The notes under the pieces were generated by a model. It ran no database searches and was not told the origin of the DNA. It saw only the letters and a list, made by a program, of their open reading frames with translations. From contig CAMZMU010000107.1 in assembly GCA_947311845.1 (NCBI GenBank), positions 22,797,326-22,861,325 on the forward strand: DNA of 64,000 nucleotides. Reading direction: 5' to 3'. The first letter of the stretch is position 1. Every line of letters starts with the position of its first letter. The DNA comes from Poa pratensis. Its lineage: Eukaryota; Streptophyta; Magnoliopsida; Poales; Poaceae. The position numbers and the translations under genes are program-made. Positions 33,704 through 45,218 of the stretch are shown here, piece by piece.

Positions 33704-35538
33704 ATGCATTGCATTCAACTAATCCGGATCTTCAATAGCTTCAAAGAGTTTCCTTGGTTCCACCATGGATATGTGCACTTGATGTTCACTAAAGTTTGCA
33801 CATTGTCTTCTAGTAACAACCTTGCTCTTCAAATCACCAATAATATTCTCCAAAAAGTGTTGTCTTCTTATCATGGTCTTGACATTTCTTGCATGACGAC
33901 GGGTGTCGATCTTCTCACGAGAGCTAGGAGGAATTTCTTGATCATCTTGATCATTTGTGTCCCCGTCTTGACCGTAATGATGACCTTGGTCTTCAATGTG
34001 CACACCTTCATCACTAGAAGGAGAAGATGGACCTTGGTCTTGATCATGGCTAGCATCAATAATTGGAGAACTTGGTTCTTGCGTAGCAACTTGATCAACT
34101 TGAGGAGGGTCTTGAACTTGTTATTGGCTTGGTGCATCATTTGCTCCACCGGATGGTGCGGTTTCCACTTGTGATGATGAATGCTCCACATGGGTGGAGC
34201 TTGGTCCTTCTTGAGGCGCCTCATGGTGGATCTCGATTGGGCAAAAGAATCCCACGCCCATTCGCCTTATTGCATCTTGAGGTTCCTCATCATCTACATC
34301 ACGAACATGAAATTGCGCCACTTGGGAGCCGTCATTCTCATCGAACTCCACACTACAAGATTCTACAACGGTCCCGAAGGACTTGTCGTAGATTCTATAA
34401 GTGTGGGATTCGGCACCGTAACCAACAAAAGTACCCTCTAAAGCCTTAGACTCAAATTTAGATAAACGATAACCTTTGATCTTATAGAAACACTTATAAC
34501 CGAACACCCGGTAGTAGGAAATATTGGGCTTGTTGCCGTAAGCATTTCATATGGAGTGAGTTTCTTGCCCTGCGGAAGTAGAGGCGGTTTGATGAGTGAC
34601 ATGCCGTGGAGATGGCCTCGGCCCACAAGAAAAGTGGGGTCTTGAACTCCGCCAACATAGACCTTGCCATATCCATAAGGGTCCGGTTCTTCCTCTCGGC
34701 TACACCATTTTGTTGAGGGGTATACGCAGCGGAATATTGATGACGAATTCCCTCTTCACTAAGAAACTCATTTAGGGTGTAGTTCTTGAACTCGAGCCAT
34801 TGTCACTTCTAATGGCCAATATAGGGACATTGTGTTGACGTTGCACTTCATTGGAGAAGTCAATGACGGCTTGTTGGGTCTCACTCTTCGACTTGAAGAA
34901 ATAAACCCATGTAAATCTTGAATAGTCATCGACAATCACCAAGCAATACTTCTTCCCACCAAGACTTGGTTGAGGCACGGCACCAAAAGATCAACATGAA
35001 GAAGTTCCAATATCCTCGTTGATGAAATGATGGTCTTGTGTGGGTGGGGAGAATCATGCATCTTTCCTTCAACACAAGCCCTACAAAGACGATCTCTAGA
35101 AAAGGAAACATTCTCTTTTAGTCCAAGAATGTGGCCACCCTTGTGAAGACTTTGCAAAGTTCTCATATTGACATGGGACAAGCGGCGATGCCACAACCAC
35201 CCCACGTCGGCCTTTCCGAATAGGCACATTGCTTGAGTGTTGGTAGACTCCGAAAAGTCCACCACAAACAACTCATGTTCAACATACCCAACGAAAGCGA
35301 CCTTTAGAGTCTTGCTCCACATGAGTACCACAATATCAAGATCAAAATGGACGGCAAAGCCCATCTTGTTAAGTGCACGAACGGACATTAAATTGTAACC
35401 AAGGGACTCGACAAGCATGACGTTCACAAGGGTGATATCCCTTGCTACTACCACCTTGCCGAGGCCCGATACCTTAGCTTTAGACTTGTCTCCATATGTG
35501 ACGGTTGCATGATTATTATTTGGTCTCATCTCCGTCAT
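33704..35538 (-). pseudogene. Copia protease/integrase and start of reverse transcriptase
   Basis: Several minus-strand frames of the Maximus-like pol. 35538-34936 has the end of the protease region and the GAG-pre-integrase zinc-binding part (LWHRRLSHVNMRTLQSLHKG, then CRACVEGKMH). 34978-34772 shows the integrase core (CLVIVDDYSRFTWVYFFKSK, IRSDNGSS). 34676-34438 and 34507-34121 carry the C-terminal integrase part (FKTPLFLWAEAI, FGYKCFYKIKGYRLSKF). 34003-33719 leads to the reverse transcriptase domain and stops before the nested gypsy. At least four frame breaks. Integrase would insert the DNA copy in the nucleus. Confidence 0.85.
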
Positions 35539-35610
35539 AGCTCCTTGCTTCGGTCATATGACTTGTACATCCACTATCAATCACCCATTTCGACCCACCG
35601 GAAGCATAGT

Positions 35611-38087
35611 CTACAAGAAATCATTGCTTGGTTTTAGGTACCCATCTTGCAATGGGTCCTCTTTTGTTAGCAACAAGGGTCTTAGGAACCCAAATAGAGT
35701 AAGCAATGAAACCATCATAAGGACCAACATATTTAGCATAACATCCCCATAATAATCAACATAAAGAATATAGTTGGGGTTAGCATGTCCCGCAAAGTCA
35801 CTACGAGGAGTGTTGCCCCTTGTGGCATCACCACTCGCAATGGTAGTCTTCTTTGCTTGTGCGGGCTTGGCCTTCTTCTTGTTCTTCTTCTTCTTGGCAA
35901 CATAACCAAGACCCTCTTTCCCAATGTGTGGCTTTTGCGCTTGCAAAAGATCAACAAGAGGCTTACTTTGGGAACTAGAGGCCTTGGCAAGTTCACTCTT
36001 CAACCTAGCATTTTCCTCAATGACATTTGCATGATCACAAGAAGTAGAAGGAACTAGGAACAGTTTTAGATGATTGAATTTGAAGTTGTTCAAAAGACTT
36101 GGTGAGAGTAGAGTGTTCACTCTCCAAGGCCTTGTGAGCCTTGGTGAGCTTCTCTAGCTCCTCGGTTAGTCTATCATGACCAACACCAAATTCAACCTTT
36201 TCTTTCTTGTAAAGCTTATATTTTGCAATAGCATGGTCACGTTCTTTAATGATTTGAGAAAAGATTGCATTTTGTGACTCATCAAGATTTTCAAGTTTCT
36301 CTTCAAGAGAAACACGAAGCTCATGCTCTTCCTCAAGAGCCACGGTGAGAGAAGCAATATCATTAGCATACTCTCTTTCAAGTCTCTCCTTCTCATCAAG
36401 CTCCTCTTGAATCCGCCCATAATCGCTCATGAGAGCTTCAAAGCGTGTCTTGGCTTCACCTTGCAAGTTAGTCATGAAACGATCCAAAGCAACATTTTCT
36501 TCCTTTACTCTAAGACTCATAAGATCATCCATTTCATTTGTAGTCTTGAGGGGGAAGGAGATGATACCTCGGTGGCCTTGGCCATGAGACACTTGGCGGA
36601 TTGGATTGGGACATTCTCATTGGGAGATTCGAAGAGGATGATGGTGTTGATGAAGTAATGGCAATAGCGGCCACTTCACTTGTGGTTTCTTCTTCATCAC
36701 TCTCACCCCGGACATGTACTCCTCTCTAGTCACCAATACCATTCTTGAAGGAGGCTTCTTGTTGGGAAGGTTCTTCTTGAAGAAAGGTTTCTTGCTAGGG
36801 GACTTTGAGGCATTCTTGAGAACAAGCCTTCCTCCATGTTCTTCACGGTTCTCATAGGGCACTCGGCAACATAGTGATATATATCTTGGCAATTGAAGCA
36901 AGTCTTCATTTTGGGTTGCCCTCCTTGTAACCACTAGATTTGAACTTTTGCTCCACTTGAGCTTTAGCTTTGGATGGGTTCTTCCAAAAGGTCCTTGCCG
37001 CAAGAGCCACATAGTCCCTATGAGCAATCTTGAGTTCTTCGGGGTCCATGGAGGACACATCTTCACAATCTTGATCTTCATTGTGTTCAACCACCTTGGC
37101 CTTCAAAGCAAGTGAGCTCCTTGTTGCATTCCAATAGCTCGGGCACGAGAGTCTTGTGCAATTTTGGTTGAACTTTGAAGATTGCATCTCTTGCATGACT
37201 TCATTGGAGGTCAATTGTGGATAGTTGTGCCTTCCTTGGAGACTCTTCAAGTCGGCCGGTTCAAAGGGCAAGAGAGCATTCACATACTTCCTCTTGATCC
37301 ACTCATCATTCACATGAGTCCCACCAAGAGCTTTATAGGCATTGGCAAGGGACTTGAGTCTTCGATACATTTGCTCATGGTCTTCTCCATCTTCCATGAA
37401 GAACCCTTCGGCCTTGTTGCTCATTTCCTCAAACCGGTTTCTCTTCATGCTTTCATTTCCAACGAACACCTCAACAAGACAAGCCCAAGCTTCTTTGGCG
37501 GTGGTGCAATGCTCGATGTGAGACATATCATCCTCTCCCACGGCATCTCGGATCAAGTCAAGAGCGGTGGCATTTAGTTGACAATCAACTATTTCTCTTC
37601 TTGTCTTGTTGGATTCATCCACGGCTTGATATCCTTGCTCAATGATCCTCCAAAGCTCGATAGATGCAATGTTCACATAAGATCTCATAGAAGATTGCCA
37701 TTTAGTAAACAAAGATGCATTTAGCTTAGGTGGGTTTCCCCTTAGGTGTATAGGAGGATGAGGGATAGGTAGGTCGGGAGAGTATGGAAAAGGAACGGCA
37801 CCATATACTCCCGAACCATTAGGTGGTTTAGGTGGGTTGTCAATTTTATCTTTATCAACCCCCTTCTTCCCACCAACATCTTCATTCTCGGGTTTGTCAA
37901 CCTCCGAAGAAAGAGTGGTGGGTGGAGATGAGATACCCTTAGCTTCCATGAGTTTCAAGATCATCTCTTGCAACTTGTCCATTTTAGTTTTCATAGTGGA
38001 CTTCAAGGTATTGAAGTCCTCCACGGAAACCGAAGTGGGCTCGGTGGGAAGCTCGGGAACCTCAACTCCATTCTCATCGAGTGGCAT
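35611..38087 (-). pseudogene. Long Gag of the Maximus-like copia
   Basis: Opens at 38087 (MPLDENGVEVPELPTEPTSV), 50 bases inside the PBS. The first 393 residues have an N-terminal coiled coil and the copia Gag core (FTKWQSSMRSYVNIASIELW, then EAWACLVEVFVG and MYRRLKSLANAYKALGG). The next frames (36592-36035) form long coiled coil (RLEREYANDIASLTVALEEE), followed by a lysine stretch (VAKKKKNKKKAKPAQAKK) at about 35870. A CCHC knuckle is hinted at near 36880 (CFNCQDIYHYV) in a third frame. An unusually long Gag of this plan is known from SIRE/Maximus elements. Frame breaks near 36910, 36600 and 36060. Confidence 0.8.
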
Positions 38088-38125
38088 ACTTCTCTTAGGC
38101 GGTTAAGCCCGAATAAAGAGCCGAG

Positions 38126-38137
38126 GCTCTGATACCA
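38126..38137 (-). promoter_or_regulatory. Primer-binding site (initiator tRNA-Met) of the Maximus-like copia
   Basis: GCTCTGATACCA on the plus strand, i.e. TGGTATCAGAGC on the element strand, two bases from the LTR edge. Confidence 0.92.
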
Positions 38138-38139
38138 TT

Positions 38140-39333
38140 TGAAAGGATCGATATGGCCACCTAGAGGGGGGGTGAATAGGTGATACTCAATTTTTAGCTC
38201 TTTTTCGAATTTAGGCTTGACACAAAGGTAAATTCTCTAGATATGCAACTACGGTGAATTTACCTATATGACAAGTTAACACTAGACTAAGCACGATACA
38301 AGTAAGAACTAGCGAGAAAGGACTAACCAAATGGGAAGCACACGGAGACAAAGATGTATTCCCGAGTTCCTCCTTTTTAGGGGAGTACGTTTTGTTGGAG
38401 GGGTGTGAGTTTCAAACTCAAGCGCCACAAATGGCCTCACCCTATTCTCCGATGAACCTTGCCCAAAAGCTCGGTCCACCTTCCACTATCGGAATCCTTC
38501 AAGGCGGAATCCGGAACCCTTACAACAAACTTGAGGCTCAACCCACAAAAGGATTGGGGGCTCCCAAGCACCACAACACCTGCTATACAAAAGTAACAAG
38601 CAAGTGAGTACAACAAGATGTCTACGTTTTCCTAGTGGAAACCCTAGACTCGAATCCCTCAAGTGAATGAGGAGGAAATGAAGAACGCTTTGGTGAAGTA
38701 GTAGATCCGAGCCTTCTCCTTCAATCCTCCAAAGATCAACGAGTTTGGGTGGAGGGATTGGGAGATCTAGTGATTCTTGAGCTTGCAATAATGGTGGACT
38801 TCAATTCTGGGCGAGCTAGCTGGCTGGAGGTAGGTGGAGGGGTATTTATACTCCTCCTCGAATTCTGGCCGTTGGAGAGTCTGGGAACCGGATAATCCGA
38901 TTCAAGATGGAACCGGATAATCCGACTAACCGGATTATCCGATTACATTCAGGAAAATCCGATTCAAAATATCCGGCTCCCTGCAGTACCCTTCGAGTTC
39001 TGGTCCTTAGCCATTTTTCACTTTGCTTCGCCAGAACTGGATAATCCGATAGACATCGGAATTTCCGGTTTGGAAATATCCGGCGATCTCCAGTAGCCTC
39101 TGCATTCTGGCCCTTAGCCAATTTACCACATTGATTCGACTGAACCGGATAATCCGTAGACACCGGAATATCCGGCTACCAAAAATCCGGTTGCTCTTTT
39201 CTTCTCTCTTTTTGGTGTTGATGCACACATATTTTTATACAGCTGACAACTGCATCACTTGGCACCTGATTAAGATCTCACTAGTGTTGTTAACTAACAC
39301 ACAAAACATAGGGGATCACGAAATGCCCTTTCA
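38140..39333 (-). repeat. 5' LTR of the Maximus-like copia
   Basis: About 1.19 kb; plus strand starts TGAAAGGATCG and ends ATGCCCTTTCA (or three bases later, TTTCAACA). Contains a dense cluster of CCGGATAATCCG-type near-palindromes at about 38885-39190. The bases to the right belong to the MULE. Confidence 0.82.
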
Positions 39334-39499
39334 ACATGGCCATTGAAGGCGTCGCAGAACTTCTGCCTTACCGCTAGCCTAGGCTAGCCTACCCATCACG
39401 TCCAATCATGGTGTAAATGCATTAGTTAAAGAAGATAAACGATCATAATAAAAGATTTACTACATAGGAACAAACGATTTAAACCCTAAAACTTGAACT
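39334..39499 (-). other. MULE interior between copia LTR and second gene
   Basis: Likely 3' untranslated end of the second MULE gene. No other feature seen. A short imperfect palindrome CTAGCCTAGGCTAG lies at about 39376-39389. Confidence 0.4.
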
Positions 39500-40089
39500 A
39501 ATACTGCAGCTACTACTACTACTCCTTCTACTTCTTCTTCTTGTTCTTATTCTTCTTCTTCTTCCACATGGGTGCTGCGGGGGACTGATGGTGACTTCAG
39601 AGGCGTCAGAGTCATCGAAGTTGTCGGAGTCGTCGTCCTCCTCCTCCGAGTCCATGTCGTCTGAGTTCTCGTCGCCAGAGATGTCCTCGATGACAACATT
39701 GGCCTCGGCTATGGGCGCAATGGGCTCGATGACGACGGCCGCGGGCGGTTGGTCCAAGACAGCAGGCCCGCGCTCCTCGTCCGAGTAGGGCTCGTCCGAG
39801 GACTCCGACGCCCATACTCATAGACTGGGGACTGCGGCGGAAGATCTCCATGCGCCACTTCGTAGGGTTTCTCCTTCTTCTCGCGCGGGGGGAGAGCCCT
39901 TGCTGCTTGCGGAGAAGGTTCTCCGCCTCTCGCCACTCCTCCCGCTCCTGGTTCTGCATGGCGTGCAGGGAGCCAGGCGAGTAGAGCTTTGAGTCTGACA
40001 GTGGCGAGTAGGGGCTCTTCGGTGTGGCCGGGCTCCACCACATTTTTGAGGTAGGAGGGAGAGAGAGAAAGAATGGGGTTTTCTTCCAT
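39500..40089 (-). pseudogene. Second, convergent gene of the MULE: acidic protein with lysine tail, unidentified
   Basis: I do not recognise this gene. It reads inward from the right TIR, opposite to the transposase gene. Likely start is MWWSPATPKSPYSP at 40043 (an ATG in another frame is at 40089). It continues with an HAMQNQEREEWREAENLLRK helix, then after a break near 39885 PYEVAHGDLPPQSPVYEYG, then after a break near 39815 a serine/acidic stretch (ASESSDEPYSDEERGPAV) and DMDSEEEDDDSDNFDDSDAS, and in a last frame a lysine/asparagine tail ending at a TAG near 39510. Total about 190 residues, no intron seen. Amino-acid bias is consistent across the frame changes, so it was a real protein. 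Size and convergent position recall mudrB of maize MuDR, but no sequence likeness is claimed. Confidence 0.6.
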
Positions 40090-40179
40090 TGCAGGGTAGG
40101 CCTCCCATTTATTCTAGCCGCGGCGGGCGGTGGGCGAGGGAACCCTAGCCGACCCCACTAGTCAAGATCCCACCTGTCA

Positions 40180-40494
40180 GCGCAGTGACGGTCAAAGGGG
40201 ATTGACCAAAATGAGCTGCCCTAGCCGACCCCACTAGTCAGAAGGAGGCGATTCAAAATGAGTTGCCCTAGCCGACCCCACTAGTCAGAAGGAGGCGATT
40301 CCAAACGAGGTGCCCGAGGCTGACCCCACCAGTCAGGCCAAGTGACGGTCAAAGGGGATTGACCAGACGAAAATGACGCGCTTGGCCGTCCGCGGGCCTT
40401 GAAAGAGCCGGGTAGGACACAAACGAGGAAAACTAAGGAAGTAGGGCACAGACGAGGAAAGCTAAGCGAATCGGGGCACAAAACTAATAAGCCC
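40180..40494 (-). repeat. Right terminal inverted repeat of the MULE
   Basis: Reverse complement of the left TIR with a few changes. Contains two clear tandem copies of a 48-bp unit (TGCCCTAGCCGACCCCACTAGTCAGAAGGAGGCGATT... in part) at about 40205-40310 and repeats of GTGACGGTCAAAGGGGATTG. Ends exactly at the AATGATTAA target copy (40495-40503). Confidence 0.87.
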
Positions 40495-41770
40495 AATGAT
40501 TAAAGATGGACCGGGGTTCATAGTTGCACTAGAGGTAACTCTCCAAAAGAAAGAACACGTGTTGGGTGAACAAATTACAGTTGGGCAATTGAAAAATTGT
40601 GAGGGCCTGACAATGCTATTATGACAAGATAAAGTTCAATGTAATATTTAATTGGGCATTACGTCTAACATGCACAGACCGCTATCCAGCTGCATCTATG
40701 ACTAATAATCCACCCCGGGATCGCTATCCAGCCAGTCACCCAAAGGTATTAAGTTGCAAGCAACAGATAATTGCAATAAGCTTCATACATAATGTAGGCA
40801 ATATTTATAAACATAAAGAAATAAACACCGCTGTTTTACCCCTAGTAACAACAGCACATCCTCGGTCTTAGTCATTTCTGTCATCTCGAGCCCAGACATA
40901 GAGGAGGCATGAACCTACTATCTAGCCCAAAATCTCTCTTGAATATATATACAATCACTTGATCAGAGTAACCACATCGATCGGAGAGCATGCAAGATCT
41001 TAAATAAAACAAGGATATGAAAATCGTGACAAGATCATATAAGAGAGATGAACAATCTGATCATAACTTCACAATTTATCGAATCCCAACAAACACAACA
41101 CCGATTACATCAGATGGATCTCAATCATGTAATGCGGCTCATGAGACCATTGTATTGAAGAACATGGGAGAGAGAGTACCAACTAGCTACTGCTGTGAAC
41201 CCGTAGTCCATGGGGAACTACTATCAAACCATTATGGAGGCAGCACAGTCGATGAAGAAGGCTCCGGGGGTCGATCCCCGTCTCGGCAGGGTGCCGGAAC
41301 GGGACCTTCTAACCCCCAAAACTAGGGTTTTTGGTGGTGGCGAAGTTCGGAATCGTATTTGGAAAAATCCTCCTGGGGTTAGGGTTTTTTCATCGCGATA
41401 AATATATAGTCTGAAGGGCGTCGTGAGGCGGTGCCCGAGGCGAGGAGGCGGTTGGGCGCGCCCCCCTTCCTGGCCGCGCCTGGAGGCCGCCTGGGGGCTG
41501 TGGGCCTCCCCCGGACTTGTCCTTCTGACTCCGGAGTTTTCTGGTGAATTTGAACTTACGAAATTTTTTCAGATTTTTCTGAGCACTTTCATTTTTGGGC
41601 CTTTTCTCCAATGCACAGACAAAATAAACAGAAACTGGTACTGGGCACTGGGTTAATAGGTTAGTCCAATAAATTCCCTAAAATGATATAAACTATAGTA
41701 GAAACATGTAGCAATGCTATAAAACAAGTATGAAACGATCAAAAATTATAGATACGTTCGAGACATATCA
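40495..41770 (-). repeat. Right part of the gypsy solo LTR
   Basis: Follows the MULE with AATGATTAAAGATGGACCGGGG and ends TTCGAGACATATCA, the minus-strand LTR start TGATATGTCTCGAAC. It aligns to the other Athila-type LTRs in the window over GGACCGGGG(T/G)TC... and the U3 end. Confidence 0.82.
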
Positions 41771-41842
41771 TATACTCGCACAAACTTATGCGATGCTCAC
41801 ACCAACTTGTGTTGTAGATCAAATAATATCTATGCATAGACC

Positions 41843-41854
41843 GCTTTGATACCA
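41843..41854 (-). promoter_or_regulatory. Primer-binding site of the BARE-like copia
   Basis: GCTTTGATACCA on the plus strand, TGGTATCAAAGC on the element strand: the initiator tRNA-Met PBS with one change (A for G). One base from the LTR edge. Confidence 0.85.
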
Positions 41855-41855
41855 C

Positions 41856-43435
41856 TGTAGGATTACATGTAGGAATTTAAAATTTTCCGTCTTACATAAC
41901 CGCCAAGATCTACTATGAAGATATGCATCACCCCACAATGCCAAATCTAGAACTAACAAACACCGTTGCGGAACATGGAGATTGTCAATGATGATGTTGG
42001 TGAAGCCTGATAAAGATTCTCACGTCAGCGTCGGGAGGTGAGAATATTTCCGATTCCCTCGTGAGGACCGCTTGCACAATCCCTTTTCTAGTGTCCACGC
42101 ATCCACTTGCGCCAACCCGCCAGTGCTCTTTCGTTGAGGACTCGGCGTCGACGATGAGAGACAGCCTCTCGGCGTAGTACTAGTGGTAGTACTAACCTAC
42201 TAGATTAGATCTGTAGGAGATTGTAGAGGGTTTCTCAACACATGAGATCTAGAGAGAAAGATAGCTCCGGTAGAGGACACCTCAAAAACCGGGAAAATTG
42301 ATGTGTAAAACCCCATGGGGGTTGGGGAGTATATATAGTGGGGAGGAGGGCTAGGCATGCTTGGGGAGGGCGCAAACCCGCCTCCCCCTTGGTGCGTCGG
42401 CCCTAGGGGATCCGGCACGACCCCCTAAGGATTCGGATTGGAATCGTAGTCCAACTACGAGTCCTTTCCTTTTAAATCTATTTTTTCCCTTTCATCTCTT
42501 CTTTAAATTAGGGATATATTTAAGCCCACCAATTAAATAAAGGAAATCTTGGGGGGAGGTGGTGCGCCAGCCGAGTGGGCTCTGGGCCCATGCAGCTGCA
42601 CCACCACAGGTGGCGCAACCCTAGGCACCCAGTGCCCCCTCTGGCACTCCCCCCTTCTTGGTTCTCCCCCCAAACTCTTCCGGAGCCATATATACTCTTT
42701 AGATAAAATCATCGACTCTATCCACTGATGTCAGAAACATTTCCCGACATCCTGGGACATCTCATGTCCGCCCATAATTCTCTCAAAGGCTTTCAGCCTT
42801 ATACCGGCATAATATGCCTCTCATGATAACTTCTCCGGAACACCTCCAATTCTCATCGGAGTTGTTCCTGAGACATCAGAATGATTCCGACCACATCTCA
42901 TAACCATTATTACTACAAAATACTCATAATAAAAGATTGACACAACTTAAGCGTGTGACTCGGAAGGTTCGGTAACACACACAGACATGCCCGGAGTACT
43001 TACCGAACAATAACCAACAACGGGACTTATCCACTTGCGGTCACTCAATGTTCTCATGGTATAGGGACATAGCTAACAAAAAACTTCATAATCACTTGCT
43101 AACTTCATCTAAAATGATTTGTCTCTTAGCAAGATCATACACTTGGATCCGTTCAGTACTATTGTTATTCCAACAATATACTCTTATAGTTGTTTGACTT
43201 ATACAAAGTCCATGATGAGGAAAACGTGATCATCTAACAACAAGATAAGCTAATCTTAGAGACAAGATTAGGAACACTTGATTTGTTCATATCTCTACAC
43301 GCGCTTGTAGGTTCTTCTTTGAATACTCACTATTCAAGTACCACCGCAGTATATACCATAAAGATATAAACCTAATAATAAACTTGGAGATAAATAATAA
43401 CTTAATATTATTGTCTCTAAGGCATCTCTCCAACA
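41856..43435 (-). repeat. 5' LTR of a BARE/Angela-like copia
   Basis: 1580 bp; element-strand start TGTTGGAGAGATGCC, with TTAGAGACAATAATATT just after, as in the BARE/WIS/Angela group; element-strand end ...TCCTACA next to the PBS. Plus-strand TATATATAGTG near 42330 could be a minus-strand TATA region. The five bases to its right are AGCGT; the matching copy would lie left of the window next to the unseen 3' LTR. Confidence 0.85.
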
Positions 43436-43685
43436 AGCGTCACCCCCCAAGTGTCCGGGCCGAGCCATTTTCTGTCTGGTACCCCCGAGTGGCCCGCTAA
43501 ACTTGGGGGCCTCTTCGGAGGTGCCGGACATTGCCCAGACACAACCTCCGACATCCGTGGCCCACTCGTCATAGACACACAACGCCATGACCTGATTCAT
43601 TTGCCCCACCCTGTATCGCACCATCGCCGCCACCCCTGTCGTCGCCAACTCGATTCGCACCGCGGGGTCCAGCCGCAGCGACCAC

Positions 43686-45218
43686 TGATAACATGGAACA
43701 CACGTTCGTTGGGATACCCCAAGAGGAAGGTATGAAGTAGTGCATCAGCAAATTTCCCTTGCTAACAATACCAAGGTTTAATCGAACAAGTAGGAATTGG
43801 AAGAGATTCAACACGATGCCCAAGCTACTCTGGCGCTTGTGGCTTCGGCGTGAACCTGCGCACACACAATCAAACTATTTTGCCCCAACGAAACAGGAAG
43901 GTTGTCAATCTCCCTGGCTTGCTGAATACAAAGGATTAAACATATGGTGTGTAAAATAAATGTAAATGCAAAATTGGAAAGCGAGCAAATGAGTGTAGAA
44001 CATGGTGGAAAAGGTGTTTTTATCAGTGTAAAATAAAGGACCGGGGTCCACAGTTCACTAGAGGTATCTCTCCATAAATCAGACAAACACATACTGGGTA
44101 AACAGATTACAGCTGGGCAATTGACAAATAGCAAAAGCATGACAATGCATATTATGACAAGAACAAGTTTATTGTAGTATTTATTGGGCATTACAACAAA
44201 ATATATAGACCGCTTGCTAGCTGCATCTATGACTAATAATCTACCCGCAGGATAACATCCGTGTCTCCCACAAGTATTAAGTTGCAAGCAACAGATAATT
44301 GCAATAAGCAAAATGTGTAATGTAAACAATGCAAATGACACGTAGACATAGCACCGTTGTTTTCTCCCTAGTGGCAACAGCACATCCAGAGTCTTAGTCA
44401 TTTCTGTCATCTTGAGCCCAGACAGCCGGAGACATGAACCCATTATCTAGCATAAATACCCCCTCTTGGCGACACTAGCAACTACTAGCATCGGAGAGCA
44501 TGCACGAACATAAATAAAACATATAGATAGATAGATGAACAATCTTGATCATAACTTCACAATTCATCGGATCCCAGCAAACACACCATGTAGCATTACA
44601 TAAAAGATGATCTTGATCATGTAGGGCAGCTCACAAGATCTAAACATGATAGCACAAACTGAAGAGACTACCATCTAGCTACTGATATGGACCCGTAGTA
44701 CCGTGGAGAACTACTCACACATCGGTCCGGAGGTAGCCATGGCGGTGTAGAGCCTCCGGTGATGATCTCCCCTCCAGCCAGGTGTCGGGTAGAGCTTCAG
44801 ATGCCTCCCGAACTAGGGTTGACGATGATGGCGGCGACGGAACTTTTCGTGGATTTTTGATCGGGTCTTTAGGGTTTTCGGGAGACGGAGAATATATAGG
44901 CGAAAGGGCGGCTCGGGGGGCACCCGAGGGCGCCAGACGGCCCCCTGGTGCGCCACCTCGGCTGCCCTTTGGACTTCGTCTTCGTGTCGGTAAAAAACTT
45001 GTCCCCGTAAATTTTCGTCCAATTCCGAGAATATTTCCTGACTAGCTTTTCTTAAACAAAAAGACAACAGAAAACAGGAACTGGCACTGTGGCATCTTGT
45101 TAATAGGTTACTCCCAGAAAATGCATAAAAATGATATATAATGTAAATAAAACATGTAGCATTTGTTATGAAACAAACATGGAACATAAAAAATAATAGA
45201 TACGTCTGAGACGTATCA
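43686..45218 (-). mobile_element. Athila-type gypsy solo LTR
   Basis: Starts TGATAACATGG and ends GACGTATCA with a perfect duplication ACCAC at 43681-43685 and 45219-45223. Similar along its length to 4581-6259 and 14489-16138 but ends before the embedded PBS region, i.e. it has the shorter LTR form. Confidence 0.92.

Larger units (their letters stand above)
22300..39333 (-). mobile_element. Maximus/SIRE-type copia element, truncated, with a nested gypsy
   Basis: Minus strand: 5' LTR 38140-39333, PBS for initiator tRNA-Met (38126-38137), long gag with coiled coil and lysine-rich parts (35611-38087), protease/integrase (33704-35538), then after a nested gypsy the reverse transcriptase and RNase H (24379-25642). 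A large gag and an extra gene after pol are features of the SIRE/Maximus lineage. No 3' LTR is present; the left end is lost near 22300. The RNase H frame stops short (HSRTHLLHY...) of the usual C-terminus, so a deletion near 24430 may also separate pol from the gene at 22346-23385. Confidence 0.75.
1653..40494 (+). mobile_element. Mutator-like element (MULE), two convergent genes, heavily nested
   Basis: Both ends begin (reading inward) GGGCTTATTAGTTTTGTG and share roughly 300 bp of inverted sequence. Outside lies a perfect 9-bp direct duplication, AATGATTAA, at 1644-1652 and 40495-40503; 9 bp is the Mutator hallmark. A mudrA-like gene reads inward from the left end (from 2070) and a second gene reads inward from the right end (40089 to about 39500). 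Removing the Athila element, LINE, Tat fragment and Maximus copia leaves about 5.9 kb, close to the 4.9 kb of maize MuDR, which also has two convergent genes. The element must predate all its insertions and sits in a gypsy solo LTR. Non-mobile today as judged by its broken transposase. Confidence 0.88.

Noticed and set aside
39376..39389. CTAGCCTAGGCTAG palindrome as a MULE terminator or binding site
   Set aside because: Single short imperfect palindrome with no second copy or context; not enough support.
43418..43440. TAA followed by GGCATCTCTCCAACAAGCG as the left end of the first Harbinger element
   Set aside because: GGCATCTCTCCAACA is the reverse complement of the BARE-like LTR start (TGTTGGAGAGATGCC), so the likeness to a Harbinger terminus is accidental.
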